A stretch of 64,000 bases of DNA, from positions 1,900,598-1,964,597 of the forward strand of contig NZ_GL586311.1 in the NCBI RefSeq assembly GCF_000184945.1, in the 5' to 3' direction. A model generated the notes under the pieces. The model did no database searches. It worked only from the letters and a program-made list of their open reading frames with translations, and was not told the DNA's origin. Position 1 is the stretch's first letter; each line of letters starts with the position of its first letter. The translations under genes were made by a program, and so were the position numbers. Source of the DNA: Segatella buccae ATCC 33574. Its GTDB lineage: Bacteria; Bacteroidota; Bacteroidia; Bacteroidales; Bacteroidaceae. Below are positions 1 through 8,815 of this stretch, piece after piece.

Positions 1-1
1 G

Positions 2-52
2 GAGGGCGGAAGTGAGCCTATGGATGACGAAGACGGGGAGGATGGAGTTTAG
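2..52 (+). CDS. Possible 3' end of an unidentified plus-strand gene (partial)
   Basis: An open frame enters from the left edge and stops with TAG at 50-52. It encodes a short acidic tail rich in Glu, Asp and Gly. It is too short to identify. A second frame (28-318) is also open without a stop, and it runs through the terminator-like hairpin at 253-288, which argues against it being coding. The choice of the first frame rests only on the hairpin lying downstream. Positions 53-344 otherwise hold no gene that I recognise. Confidence 0.25.
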   Translation, partial: EGGSEPMDDEDGEDGV

Positions 53-252
53 CGGTTGGGCATCGCCCGGCTGCCGAGCCAACCGTTGAGCCTGCTTTTG
101 TATCTACCGGTGGAGAAGCAGATTGGCTACCTGTAATACCGGTAAACTGGGTTCCGGACATGTCCGGGTGTGGTCGAAACTTCTGTCCAAGGGCCTGTTT
201 GAGAAGTGTAATCGACGAGATAGAGGAGTGGAATAAGCGGAATGAAACAATA

Positions 253-288
253 AAAGGCGGGAAAACCGGATTCGGTTTTCCCGCCTTT
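253..288. terminator. Bidirectional hairpin terminator
   Basis: A perfect 16-bp inverted repeat (AAAGGCGGGAAAACCG and its complement) encloses a 4-nt loop. Short T-rich runs flank it on both strands. It lies between the unidentified plus-strand gene at the left edge and the 3' end of the minus-strand ribH operon, so it could stop transcripts from either side. Confidence 0.75.
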
Positions 289-344
289 ATGTATGATTTT
301 ATCCTATACGAATCTTAGGAAGGCTGTGTGATGGTACTGGAGGT

Positions 345-725
345 TTATCTTCTCAGTTTCCTGTATTCGTCATCGAAACTCTTGGGATGGTGTCCAATAA
401 AGAGTACGTTGAGTAGACAGTTGGCCGCGATCTCGTTATCGCTGAGGTCGACCCCTTTCTCTTTCTTGATATCTTTGCCCAAAAGTAACTCCCATGCTGC
501 ATCAAAGTTGCTGTCATCGGCACCGACAAACATTTCGCCTGAGCCCGAATCTTTTCTCAACTCATATTTAATGACTTGTTTGTTAATTGCCGGTTTCATG
601 TCACAGAGAATGTTGAATGCTTTCTCATAAACCTCACGGTGAAGCGGGGCATTGGGAAACATGTCGGTCACTTCCGGGAAGATTTCTTCAAATTCGAAGG
701 CTTGCAAAAATTGATAGAGCTTCAT
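345..725 (-). CDS. Conserved small hypothetical protein downstream of ribH
   Basis: The 126-aa acidic soluble protein begins MKLYQFLQAF and has no signal peptide or membrane segment. A longer upstream reading would overlap the ribH coding sequence. The ATG at 723-725 is preferred because it sits 4 bp beyond the ribH stop, as expected for the third gene of a TPR-ribH operon. The order suggests co-transcription, not a riboflavin role. I do not recognise a functional domain. Patches such as IFPEVTDMFP and LLNVLFIGHHPKSFDDEYRKL look like a folded domain of unknown function. Confidence 0.7.
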   Translation of the reverse strand: MKLYQFLQAFEFEEIFPEVTDMFPNAPLHREVYEKAFNILCDMKPAINKQVIKYELRKDSGSGEMFVGADDSNFDAAWELLLGKDIKKEKGVDLSDNEIAANCLLNVLFIGHHPKSFDDEYRKLRR

Positions 726-729
726 TTCA

Positions 730-1206
730 TTAGAATTTAGCCATCTTAATGGCGACGACGGCACACTCATCACCCTTATTGCCAAATTTTCCGCCACAGC
801 GATCCAATGCCTGTTGCAGGTCGTTGGTGGTGAGCAAACCGTAGATCACGGGGATTTCCTGTGTGGCGTTAAGCCGGGCTATGCCGTAGGTCACCCCCTC
901 ACAGATATAATCAAAGTGCGGGGTCTCGCCGCGAATGACACTGCCAAGGATAATTACAGCATCGTAACCGCCGTTGAGCACCATTTGACGGGCTCCGTAG
1001 ATGAGTTCAAAACTGCCCGGGACAGTCTTCACGTGGATGTTCTCGGGAATAGCTCCATGTTTCTTGAGCGTATTCACTGCCCCGTCAAGCAAGGCTCCGG
1101 TGACAGTCGGATTCCATTCAGCCACGACGATACCGAAGCACATGTTGCTGGCATCGGGAACCTTGTCGAAGTCGTAGTCGGAAAGATGGTGGAGTGCTGT
1201 AGCCAT
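730..1206 (-). CDS. ribH: 6,7-dimethyl-8-ribityllumazine synthase
   Basis: The 158-aa enzyme has the usual lumazine synthase length. It condenses 3,4-dihydroxy-2-butanone 4-phosphate with 5-amino-6-ribitylaminouracil, the penultimate step of riboflavin synthesis, in the cytosol. Visible family signatures are the aromatic ring-stacking Trp31 in [18 protein letters not shown] (62-68), RGETPHFDY (92-100, with catalytic His97) and the phosphate-side ALDRCGG and GNKG motifs near 133-145. It sits 4 bp after the TPR gene and 4 bp before the hypothetical gene. No other riboflavin genes are in the window. Confidence 0.95.
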   Translation of the reverse strand: MATALHHLSDYDFDKVPDASNMCFGIVVAEWNPTVTGALLDGAVNTLKKHGAIPENIHVKTVPGSFELIYGARQMVLNGGYDAVIILGSVIRGETPHFDYICEGVTYGIARLNATQEIPVIYGLLTTNDLQQALDRCGGKFGNKGDECAVVAIKMAKF

Positions 1207-1210
1207 TATG

Positions 1211-1912
1211 TCAATTTACTGAAGCTCTTTCGATATACTTGTCAATCTCCTGACTCTGTACGAGCATGGAGGCAACGTATTTTTGCTTGATGTCTTGGTA
1301 AATCTTCAAGGCCTCGTCTTTTTTGCCTTGGCTTTCCAATATCTCTCCGGCTTTCAGCAGGAATGTGGGCGAAAGACTGTTATTGGTGCCGTTTTTGGCC
1401 TTGCTGTCTGCCTTCTGGGCGGCCTCCTTGAAAGAGGCGACTGCCTTGTCGAGTTGCTTCACATGGGCGTAGGCATCACCTAAAGCTGCTATGGCGGCCG
1501 GGCTCACCATTTGGTCTCCGGCGGGAGAGTAGGCGTTGAGGAACCTCACTGCCTCGTCCCACTTGCCGAGATTGGCGTTGCTCAAGCCGGCATAGAGGTT
1601 GGCCAGATTGGCTGCGTCGGTGCCGCTGAAGTCACTGGCAATCTTTGCAAATCCCACATATCCGGCACCGTCACCGTTGAGTGCCTTGTCAAACTGCTGG
1701 TTGTTGAAGTATTCTTGACCGCGGGCTATGGCGGTGCTGGCTTTGTCTTCGCGCGGGCCTGCGATTTGGGAATTGTAAACGAAGACACCGGCAATGATGA
1801 CGAAAACGGCCGCTACGGCGATGATGATAGCCTTCTTGTATTTCAAGATGAAGGCTTCGGAAGTGTTGAGGGTTTCAACTTCTTGAGTACCTCTGGATTG
1901 TTTGTTTGCCAT
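1211..1912 (-). CDS. Membrane-anchored tetratricopeptide repeat protein
   Basis: The 233-aa protein has a short cytosolic N-terminus, one transmembrane segment at about residues 28-46 and a long outward domain of TPR-like helices ([65 protein letters not shown]). The layout resembles YfgM-type periplasmic TPR proteins, which support envelope protein folding, but that role is inference. The start MANKQSRG is preferred over an in-frame start 34 codons upstream that would run through the promoter region. It is the first gene of the minus operon with ribH and divergent from recF. Confidence 0.8.
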   Translation of the reverse strand: MANKQSRGTQEVETLNTSEAFILKYKKAIIIAVAAVFVIIAGVFVYNSQIAGPREDKASTAIARGQEYFNNQQFDKALNGDGAGYVGFAKIASDFSGTDAANLANLYAGLSNANLGKWDEAVRFLNAYSPAGDQMVSPAAIAALGDAYAHVKQLDKAVASFKEAAQKADSKAKNGTNNSLSPTFLLKAGEILESQGKKDEALKIYQDIKQKYVASMLVQSQEIDKYIERASVN

Positions 1913-1950
1913 TATTTTAGATTTTTTATTTATTGCACAATTAAGCGCAG

Positions 1951-1958
1951 CAAAATTA
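1951..1958 (-). promoter_or_regulatory. -7 box for the TPR-ribH operon
   Basis: The minus strand reads TAATTTTG, matching the Bacteroidota TAnnTTTG element, about 40 bp before the TPR start codon. No clear TTTG -33 element is seen at 19-21 bp. Confidence 0.5.
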
Positions 1959-2022
1959 CGTATTTTATCCCATATATTGAAATTTATTTCAGACTTTTTT
2001 CGTCTTTTGGGCAAATTCCATT

Positions 2023-2030
2023 AACTTTGC
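2023..2030 (+). promoter_or_regulatory. -7 box for recF
   Basis: TAACTTTG followed by C matches the Bacteroidota TAnnTTTG consensus, 23 bp before the recF ATG. This implies a very short leader and supports the ATG at 2054 over longer in-frame starts. Confidence 0.6.
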
Positions 2031-2053
2031 GAAAAAATCTGAGAGAGCACGAT

Positions 2054-3172
2054 ATGGTTTTAAGAAAGTTATCCATTGTCAATTATAAGAATATTCGTGT
2101 GACAAACGTTGATCTGTCACCGAAGATGAATTGTCTTATCGGGCATAATGGAGTGGGGAAGACTAACTTTCTGGACGCTGTTTACTATTTGTCTTTTTGC
2201 CGTAGTGCTTTCAATCCCGTTGACTCGCAGTTGATTACGCATGGGGAAGATTTTTTTGTGCTTGAAGGGGAATACGACACTGGAGCAGAAGATTCAGAGC
2301 AAATATATTGCGGTATGAAACGCGGTACGAAGAAGCATTTCAAACGTAATAAAAAGGAGTATAAGCGCTTGTCCCAGCATATTGGCCTCATCCCATTGGT
2401 TTTTGTTTCGCCTTCCGATACGTCGCTGATAGAAGGAGCCAGCGAGGAGCGCCGGCACTTGTTGGATGTCGTCATTGCTCAGTATGACCGCTCTTACATG
2501 GAGTCGCTGGCGGCCTACAACAAGGCTTTGCAACAGCGTAATGCCCTCTTGAAGACGGAAGACGGTGAACCTGACGAAACGCTCATGGAGATTTGGGAGG
2601 AAGAAATGGCGCGTAACGGGGAACTGATCTATGAGAAACGGAATGATTTCGTGCGGAAACTGATCCCCGTTTTTCAGGATATTTATCAACATATTTCGCA
2701 ACAGCGCGAGATCGTATCACTCAAATATGTTTCCCATTGTCAGCGTGGTCCGCTGCTGGAGGTCATTCGGCGCGACAGGTTTAAGGACAGGGCGGTGGGC
2801 TATTCCCTGCATGGAGTACACCGCGATGACCTTGAGATGCTGATAGACGGCTACCAGCTGAAGAAAGAGGGGAGTCAGGGACAGAACAAAACCTTTGTAC
2901 TGGCATTGAAACTTGCGCAGTTCAACTTTCTTAAAAACACCACTTCGGGCACGACACCACTGCTTCTGCTTGATGACATTTTCGACAAACTGGATGCCCA
3001 ACGAGTGGAACAAATTGTCAAACTTGTGTCTGGTGACAATTTCGGACAGATATTTATCACTGACACCAACCGTGATCACCTTGACAAAATACTCCATTCG
3101 AGTGCGATGGATTACAAAATATTTGCAGTTGAGAACGGTGAACTGACGGAGAGGGGGGGAGCCGATGTTTAA
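2054..3172 (+). CDS. recF: DNA replication and repair protein RecF
   Basis: The 372-aa SMC-like ATPase loads RecA at single-strand gaps together with RecO and RecR. Walker A is GHNGVGKT (30-37), the ABC-type signature is SQGQNKT (274-280) and Walker B is LLLLDDIFDKLD (303-314), all at the expected distances. The frame is open far upstream, but ATG 2054 fits the family N-terminus (LRKLSIVNYKNI) and the promoter just before it. Its last 8 bp overlap the DUF721 gene, a coupling common in bacteria. No dnaA or dnaN lies in the window. Confidence 0.95.
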   Translation: MVLRKLSIVNYKNIRVTNVDLSPKMNCLIGHNGVGKTNFLDAVYYLSFCRSAFNPVDSQLITHGEDFFVLEGEYDTGAEDSEQIYCGMKRGTKKHFKRNKKEYKRLSQHIGLIPLVFVSPSDTSLIEGASEERRHLLDVVIAQYDRSYMESLAAYNKALQQRNALLKTEDGEPDETLMEIWEEEMARNGELIYEKRNDFVRKLIPVFQDIYQHISQQREIVSLKYVSHCQRGPLLEVIRRDRFKDRAVGYSLHGVHRDDLEMLIDGYQLKKEGSQGQNKTFVLALKLAQFNFLKNTTSGTTPLLLLDDIFDKLDAQRVEQIVKLVSGDNFGQIFITDTNRDHLDKILHSSAMDYKIFAVENGELTERGGADV

Positions 3173-3455
3173 GCGGGAGGTACAGTCGTTGGACGATGTG
3201 TTGCAGAAGTTGTTGCGGCAAGAGGGCTTGGAGACCCCCTTGATGCAGAAGCGGCTCATTGATGCTTGGGGCGAAGTGGCCGGCTCTGTAGTGGAGAAAT
3301 ACACAGGAGACAAGTTTATCAAGAATCAGACACTCTTCGTGAAGATTCTGAATCCGGCCTTGCGGGCCGACTTATCCATGATGAAGCAACGGTTGGTGGA
3401 CAAGCTCAATGCCAAGGTTGGCAGCCGCCAAATCATTGATATTCGTTTTTACTGA
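3165..3455 (+). CDS. DUF721 (DciA-like) protein
   Basis: The 96-aa protein overlaps recF by 8 bp. It matches the compact DUF721 core: N-terminal helix EVQSLDDVLQKLL, then WGEVAGSVVEKYT, then NQTLFVKILNPALRADL and a C-terminal RQIIDIRFY strand. DciA-type DUF721 proteins act as loaders of the replicative helicase in bacteria that lack DnaC/DnaI. The Bacteroidota short form is presumed similar. The recF neighbourhood fits a replication/repair role. The assignment of helicase loading is by family, not seen here. Confidence 0.85.
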   Translation: MFKREVQSLDDVLQKLLRQEGLETPLMQKRLIDAWGEVAGSVVEKYTGDKFIKNQTLFVKILNPALRADLSMMKQRLVDKLNAKVGSRQIIDIRFY

Positions 3456-3478
3456 TTCTCAATGGCATTCCAACGGGG

Positions 3479-4009
3479 TCAAAGAACTTCATCCATAGGA
3501 ATATCTGTAGGCTCTGTGGGAATCGTTTCCACCTTTTGGAAATCGAAACATACACCTATTTTATATGCCTGCGGTACTTGCGTCAAGAAGCGGTCGTAGT
3601 AGCCTTTGCCTCTTCCGAGCCTGTCGCCGGAAGATGAGAAAGCCATGCCCGGAACGGCAATGAGGTCTATTGCCTGATAATCGGTGAAGGGGAGGCCTGT
3701 CGGTTCCATAATGTGGAAATGGCCTTCTCGCAAGTCTTGTATTCCTTCAAACTTTCTGACAACCATCTTTCCCCCATCAATGACCGTAGGAAGCAGCACT
3801 TGTTTCCTCCTCTTTATGAGTTCCAGAATGGCCTTATGGGTGTTCACCTCGTCGGGCAATGAGTAATACATCAACACGGTGTGTGCTGTCTGCATACGCT
3901 CATGGGCCAAGAGGCGTCCCATGATAGGCAACGACAATTCGTCCAACTGCTGTTGGGAGAATTGTCGTTTTTTGTTGCGCATCGCTTCTCTCAGTTCACT
4001 TTTAAGCAT
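3479..4009 (-). CDS. 5-formyltetrahydrofolate cyclo-ligase
   Basis: The 176-aa enzyme converts 5-formyl-THF to 5,10-methenyl-THF with ATP, salvaging a storage folate. It has the N-terminal AMRNKKR patch (9-15), VLMYYSLPDEVNT and the ATP/folate signature LGRGKGYYDR (131-140). The start at 4007-4009 overlaps the stop of the S41 protease gene by 8 bp, indicating translational coupling. It is the last gene of the dcp operon. The C-terminus ends close to the usual DIPMDEV motif, so the protein is complete though short. Confidence 0.92.
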   Translation of the reverse strand: MLKSELREAMRNKKRQFSQQQLDELSLPIMGRLLAHERMQTAHTVLMYYSLPDEVNTHKAILELIKRRKQVLLPTVIDGGKMVVRKFEGIQDLREGHFHIMEPTGLPFTDYQAIDLIAVPGMAFSSSGDRLGRGKGYYDRFLTQVPQAYKIGVCFDFQKVETIPTEPTDIPMDEVL

Positions 4010-5729
4010 ACAGCGTTCTGATTCTTTCGCTCGTTGTGTGCCCCTGTAGTGTGGCTTCGTGTTTGACGAAAGCCGTTTTTTTATTTTTTGAGGTCGGAGT
4101 CTTGGGCTCCGGTTTCTTTGGGAAGGCACTGTTGGTTTTGAATACCTCCAAAGTTTTGGTAATCACCGGGTCATTCTGATTGAGATACTGATTCCATGCC
4201 TCTTCGTCAAGCATGTTATAGATGATGCGGCTATTGATGTAACGCTCCAACAGCTTGTGCGACTTCATGATCATCAAGTTGCGGCGTTTCAGTCCGTGAT
4301 TGTCGGCATAAACAGCAAACTGTTCCACCGTGTTTTGCTTCACCAGATAGTCTGCCAGTTTTGCCATCTCCGTGAAGTTGTTCAGTTTCAGTCGGTTGTT
4401 GTCCGTATATGTGTAGGCAAACTGAAGAATCAGACCGCTCATGGCCGCCCTCTTATAATAAGAGGTGATGTTGAGCGTGTCTTCCGGTACGAAGATGTCG
4501 GGCGTGATGCCTCCTCCACCATACACCACGCGGCCCAATCCCGTGTGATAGGCAGGCCCCGTGTGCTTGATGCTGTCTTGCGAGAAGAACTCGCCATGCT
4601 GATAGCGAGTGAGCAAGTCTTGTGCGTAGTCGCTGTCGTCGCCCAGCGTGTAGGGTTTCTGTATACAGCGTCCCGACGGTGTATAGTAGCGGGCCACAGT
4701 GAGTCGGATCATGCTATGGTCGGGAAACTCTATCTGCTGTTGCACCAATCCCTTGCCGAAAGAGCGACGCCCGATAATTGTGGCACGGTCGTTGTCCTGC
4801 ATGGCACCGGCAAATATCTCCGAGGCCGAGGCCGAACCCTCGTTGATGAGCACCACGAGCGGGATGTTTTGATAACTTCCGTTGCCCTTGCTCACATAGT
4901 CCTGCCGGGGCGATTTGCGTCCCTGGGTGTAGACGATGAGCTTGTTTTTGGGCAAAAACTCGTTGGCAATCTGCACAGCCGACTGCAAATAACCACCTGT
5001 GTTGTCGCGTAAGTCGATGACCAAATTGCTGAATCCTCCTTGCGACAGCTTGGCCAGAGCGATGAGAAGTTCGGGATAGGTGGTTTCGCCAAAGTTCTTG
5101 ATGCGGATGTATCCCGTGTTTTCGTCGAGCATGTAAGCGGCACTGATGCTCTTTTGTGGAATCTCGCCGCGTGTGACGGTGAATTCCCTGACCTTGGTAC
5201 TGCCATATCTCACCACGCCCACTTTCACCTTGGTGTCTTTTGGACCCTTCAACCGATGCATGGCTTCCTCATTGGTCACCACCTTTCCCACAAACGGTTT
5301 GCCGTCTATCGTCACGATCTTGTCACCGGCCAAGAGACCGGCGCGCTCGGCCGGCCCGTTCTTGATGACATTCTGCACGTGTATGGTGTCTTCGCGAATG
5401 GTGAATTCTATGCCCACCCCCGAGAACGAACCTTTGAGGTCGTCGGTGGCCGTCTGCACATCCTTGGCACTGATATAGACGGAGTGCGGGTCGAGTTCGG
5501 CCAGAATTTGCGGGATAGCTTTGTCCACGAGCGAGTCGATGTTCACCTCGTCTACATACTGGTCGTCGATGATGTGCAGCAGGTTGTTGAGCCTGTTGCT
5601 GCCCGAATTGATGATGTTGAGCCTATTGCCGGAGAAGTGGTTGGTGAAAAACGAACCGATGCCGATGCCGATGACCACGCAAAGGGCCAACAGCATGGGC
5701 ATATATCTGTTTGACTTATTCTGACTCAT
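4002..5729 (-). CDS. S41 family carboxy-terminal processing protease
   Basis: The 575-aa envelope protease has an N-terminal membrane anchor (residues 11-30), a PDZ domain (about 95-175, with GVGIEF and AGLLAGDKIVTIDG) and the S41 catalytic core. The serine lies in NEGSASASEIF (296-305) and the lysine in RRSFGKG (Lys326), a Ser-Lys dyad. Tail-specific proteases of this class trim or degrade periplasmic proteins recognised by their C-termini. A C-terminal region of about 150 residues ends in a basic, Lys/Pro-rich tail. It overlaps the deaminase gene by 14 bp and the cyclo-ligase gene by 8 bp. Confidence 0.92.
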   Translation of the reverse strand: MSQNKSNRYMPMLLALCVVIGIGIGSFFTNHFSGNRLNIINSGSNRLNNLLHIIDDQYVDEVNIDSLVDKAIPQILAELDPHSVYISAKDVQTATDDLKGSFSGVGIEFTIREDTIHVQNVIKNGPAERAGLLAGDKIVTIDGKPFVGKVVTNEEAMHRLKGPKDTKVKVGVVRYGSTKVREFTVTRGEIPQKSISAAYMLDENTGYIRIKNFGETTYPELLIALAKLSQGGFSNLVIDLRDNTGGYLQSAVQIANEFLPKNKLIVYTQGRKSPRQDYVSKGNGSYQNIPLVVLINEGSASASEIFAGAMQDNDRATIIGRRSFGKGLVQQQIEFPDHSMIRLTVARYYTPSGRCIQKPYTLGDDSDYAQDLLTRYQHGEFFSQDSIKHTGPAYHTGLGRVVYGGGGITPDIFVPEDTLNITSYYKRAAMSGLILQFAYTYTDNNRLKLNNFTEMAKLADYLVKQNTVEQFAVYADNHGLKRRNLMIMKSHKLLERYINSRIIYNMLDEEAWNQYLNQNDPVITKTLEVFKTNSAFPKKPEPKTPTSKNKKTAFVKHEATLQGHTTSERIRTLYA

Positions 5730-6162
5730 TGTCGTTGGGATTTAGATAAATTACTTCTATGTTTGCTCTCTTGAGCAGGTTGATGCCGTCTTCCAGCCGG
5801 TATTTCTCACCATAAACCACTCGTTTGATGCCCGCCTGAATGATGAGTTTAGCACACTCGATACAGGGCGAGGCTGTCACGTAGAGCGTAGAACCGTCGC
5901 TGTTATTCGAACTTCGCGCCAGTTTGGTGATGGCATTGGCTTCAGCGTGTAGCACGTAGGGCTTGGTGATATGGTTTTCGTCTTCACATACGTTCTCGAA
6001 TCCGCTCGGCGTACCGTTATATCCGTCGCTGATGATCATCTTGTCCTTCACCACCAGCGCACCCACTTTGCGCCGCTCGCAGTAGCTGTTTTCCGACCAG
6101 ATGCAGGCCATGCGCAGATAGCGCAAATCCAGTTTGTGTTGTTTTTCCTCTCGTGTTGTCAT
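5716..6162 (-). CDS. dCMP deaminase family protein (ComEB-like)
   Basis: The 148-aa zinc-dependent deaminase carries HAEANAI (His72, Glu74) and SPCIECAK (Cys100, Cys103), the complete metal-binding and catalytic set. Family members deaminate dCMP to dUMP, feeding thymidylate synthesis. ComEB is the name used for the homologue in competence loci, but no competence genes are adjacent here. It starts 1 bp after the dcp stop and overlaps the protease gene downstream, so the operon is tightly packed. Confidence 0.9.
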   Translation of the reverse strand: MTTREEKQHKLDLRYLRMACIWSENSYCERRKVGALVVKDKMIISDGYNGTPSGFENVCEDENHITKPYVLHAEANAITKLARSSNNSDGSTLYVTASPCIECAKLIIQAGIKRVVYGEKYRLEDGINLLKRANIEVIYLNPNDNESE

Positions 6163-6163
6163 G

Positions 6164-8254
6164 TCAGTTGCCGGTTTGTTGCTTGATACCGTTGCGCTCC
6201 AGCAGGGCGTCGATGGTAGGTTCTTGTCCGCGGAAGCGCCGGTAGAGCGTCATGGGGTGTTCCGTGCCGCCCTTTGAAAGTATGTTGTCACGGAAACTCT
6301 GTGCCGTTTTCTCATTGAAAATGCCATTTTTCTTGAACACGCTGAATGCGTCGGCTTCAAGTACTTCGGCCCATTTGTAGCTGTAGTAGCCTGCCGCATA
6401 GCCTCCTGCCATGATATGGGAGAACTGTACCGTCATGCAGGTTTCGGGCAACTGTCGGCCGAGGATGGCTTTGGCCCACGCCTTTTTCTCGAATGGCATG
6501 ATGTCTTCGGTGAACTCCTCCTTTTGGGTGTAATAGGCCATGTCGAGCAACCCGAAGCTCACTTGTCGCAGACAACTGTAGCCGACGAGGAAATTGCGGC
6601 TTTTCACGATGCGTTCTATCAGTTCGTCGGGAATGGGCTCGCCCGTCTCATAGTGGAAAGCAAACGTGCGCAGAAAGTCTTTCTCCACGGCATAGTTTTC
6701 CATGAATTGCGAGGGCAGCTCCACAAAGTCCCACCACACATTGGTGCCCGAAAGGCTCTCGAAGCGCGTGTTGGCAAACATGCCATGGAGCGAGTGTCCG
6801 AACTCGTGGAGGAAAGTCTCCACCTCGCCGAGTGTGAGCAGGGCGGGTTTCTCGTCGGTGGGCTTGGTGAGATTCATCACCACGCTCACGTGCGGCCTCA
6901 CATTGTTGCCCTTGCTGTCTATCCACTGCCCTTGAAACTCGGTCATCCAAGCCCCGCCCTGCTTGCCTTTGCGCGGATGGAAATCGGCGTAGAACACGGC
7001 CAGATAGCTGCCGTCCTTGTCGAACACCTCGTAGGCCTTCACATCGGGGTGGTAGACGGGGATGTCGTGATTTTCCTTGAACGTGATGCCGTAGAGCCGG
7101 TTGGCCAGTCCGAACACCCCGTCGATCACCCGGTCGAGCCGGAAGTAGGGGCGCAACATCTCCGCATCGAGGTTGTATTTCTCCATTTGGAGCTTGTGCG
7201 AGTAATACCCGAAGTCCCAAGGTTGGAGCTCAAAGTCCTCGCCCTCCATTTTCCGGGCGATGGCCTTCACTTCTTCCAACTCTTTCTCCGCTGTGGGTTT
7301 GTAGGCCTCAAGGAGGTCGTTGAGCAGTTTGTAGACATTGCCGGCATTGGATGCCATGCGGTGTTTGAGCACGTAGTCGGCATAGGTGTCGTAGCCGAGC
7401 AGCTGCGCCAGTTCGCGGCGCAGGTTGACAAGCCGCTTGCATATCCCGAGATTGTTTTCCGGGTTGTCGTGCGTACATTCCGTGTTGCGTGCCATGAATA
7501 TCTCCCGGCGCAGTTCGCGTCGGGTGGAATAGGTCATGAAAGGCGAGAAACTCGGGAAGTCGAGTGTGAAAATCCATCCCTCCTTGCCGTTGTCTTTGGC
7601 CGTCTGGGCAGCCACCTCACGAGCAGTTTCGGGCAGTCCGTCAAGATCGGCCTCGTCAGTGAGGTGCAACTGGTAGGCCTTGCTCTCTTTCAGCAGGTTT
7701 TGGGAAAACTGCAAAGAGAGCATACCGGCCTCTTCCGTGAGTTGGCGCAGCTTCTCTTTGTCAGCCTCGTCGAGCAGCGCACCGCTACGTACAAAGCCGT
7801 CGTAGCTCTTTTCCAGCAGCATCTGTTCCTCGGGTGTAAGCTCGCGATGGTGTTCATACACCGCTTTCACGCGTTCAAACAGCCGCTTGTTGAGACTGAT
7901 GTCATTGGCGTGTTTCGTCAGTATGGGGCTCATCTTCTGTGCCAATGCCTCCATGTCGTCGTTGGTCTCGGCACTCATCATGCACGAGAACACGTTGGAC
8001 ACGCGCTCCAGCAGGTCGTAGTAGTGCGGGCCCTTTTCCTCGTCCACCCTTGCGATGGTGTTCTCGAAAGTGGGGGAGGCCGGGTCGTTGACTATCTTGT
8101 CGGTCATCTCGTCGTCGCGCCTGATGCCCTCCATGAAAGCTTCCTCGTAATGTTCCAGCCTGATGTTGGGGAAGGGTACCGTGTCGTGTGGGGTGTTGTA
8201 GGGAATGAAGAAAGGATTGGTGTGAGTCGTTTCTTGATTCGTATTTTCTGCCAT
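6164..8254 (-). CDS. dcp: M3 family peptidyl-dipeptidase / oligopeptidase
   Basis: The 696-aa metallopeptidase has the M3 zinc motif HEFGHSLHGMF at 483-493, flanked by the conserved GGAWMTEF and FVELPSQFMENY segments. This is the full family length. Dcp-type enzymes release C-terminal dipeptides from short peptides. There is no signal peptide, so it is probably cytosolic. It is the first gene of the dcp-deaminase-protease-cyclo-ligase operon, and a -7 box lies about 30 bp upstream. The symbol rests on overall similarity to Dcp rather than to oligopeptidase A, and is therefore less certain than the family. Confidence 0.9.
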   Translation of the reverse strand: MAENTNQETTHTNPFFIPYNTPHDTVPFPNIRLEHYEEAFMEGIRRDDEMTDKIVNDPASPTFENTIARVDEEKGPHYYDLLERVSNVFSCMMSAETNDDMEALAQKMSPILTKHANDISLNKRLFERVKAVYEHHRELTPEEQMLLEKSYDGFVRSGALLDEADKEKLRQLTEEAGMLSLQFSQNLLKESKAYQLHLTDEADLDGLPETAREVAAQTAKDNGKEGWIFTLDFPSFSPFMTYSTRRELRREIFMARNTECTHDNPENNLGICKRLVNLRRELAQLLGYDTYADYVLKHRMASNAGNVYKLLNDLLEAYKPTAEKELEEVKAIARKMEGEDFELQPWDFGYYSHKLQMEKYNLDAEMLRPYFRLDRVIDGVFGLANRLYGITFKENHDIPVYHPDVKAYEVFDKDGSYLAVFYADFHPRKGKQGGAWMTEFQGQWIDSKGNNVRPHVSVVMNLTKPTDEKPALLTLGEVETFLHEFGHSLHGMFANTRFESLSGTNVWWDFVELPSQFMENYAVEKDFLRTFAFHYETGEPIPDELIERIVKSRNFLVGYSCLRQVSFGLLDMAYYTQKEEFTEDIMPFEKKAWAKAILGRQLPETCMTVQFSHIMAGGYAAGYYSYKWAEVLEADAFSVFKKNGIFNEKTAQSFRDNILSKGGTEHPMTLYRRFRGQEPTIDALLERNGIKQQTGN

Positions 8255-8281
8255 ACTAACTGTCTCGTTTTATTTTAGTTA

Positions 8282-8289
8282 CAAAAGTA
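8282..8289 (-). promoter_or_regulatory. -7 box for the dcp operon
   Basis: The minus strand reads TACTTTTG, matching TAnnTTTG, 27 bp before the dcp start. No -33 TTTG is visible at the usual distance. The remaining part of the gap up to 8560 shows no convincing gene, only an 8-bp inverted repeat TACCGAAA near 8434 and 8490. Confidence 0.5.
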
Positions 8290-8564
8290 GTGAAAAAAAC
8301 TGTGTTAATCTTGTTATTCTGTTACTTTTTAACGAATATTACATCAGCCGGTCCGGGCATTCGTCAGTGCGTGTCTGTAGCTGTGGTGTGGGGCGGTGGC
8401 TTTCTCGGAATATCTGGGGCATATATAGCATGAAACTTACCGAAATGGTAAAAAAGCGTTACGCCCGGGATGTCACCGAATGTATAGCGTTTTCGGTAGG
8501 ATTGGGGGAGGTGTCGAGACAAACGGAGAATTTGTGTGACGGAGGCCGGCCGGTAATGTCAAAA

Positions 8565-8754
8565 GGCCACAGTCAGAAGGCAAAAGGGGCCGAACGAGGA
8601 GCCCGTTCCACCCCTTTTGCAAAGCTGTTTGGCCTTACTGACACCCCACTTCAGAGGAAAGTGTTTTTCCAAAAGGATGGGAAACTAAAAAAGGAAGCGT
8701 GAAAGCGCTTCCTTTGCTAATGCAAAGATACGATGTATATGACGGAAATGCAAA
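8565..8754 (-). ncRNA. Candidate small structured RNA, copy A (promoter, hairpin, U tract, second hairpin)
   Basis: On the minus strand a TTTG (8751-8754) and TATCTTTG (8723-8730) are separated by exactly 20 bp, a full Bacteroidota promoter. Nine bases later comes a 10-bp hairpin (8690-8699 with 8706-8715), followed by six T residues. Further on, CAAAAGGGG (8611-8619 complement) pairs with CCCCTTTTG (8581-8589 complement), enclosed by an outer GGCC...CAG/CTG...GGCC stem (8565-8572 with 8625-8634). The same architecture recurs near 21.5 and 51.3 kb. It lies after the Crp gene on the same strand. RNA identity is inference from structure and promoter. Confidence 0.55.
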
Positions 8755-8815
8755 CGGAGATGGATTTTTCTTGACAAACGACACGGGCTCGAAAACGTGT
8801 GAAAAGATCCGACGG

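Noticed and set aside
28..318. Open plus-strand frame at the left edge
   Set aside because: It passes through a perfect 16-bp terminator-like hairpin and shows no known domain; recorded only as an alternative to the short partial frame.
6416..8278. 620-codon frame antisense to dcp
   Set aside because: It is a shadow of the high-GC third positions of dcp; dcp has the complete M3 motif.
8367..8702. Plus-strand reading frame of 111 codons in the gap before the Crp gene
   Set aside because: It runs antisense through the candidate RNA element and ends inside its hairpin; composition is not protein-like.
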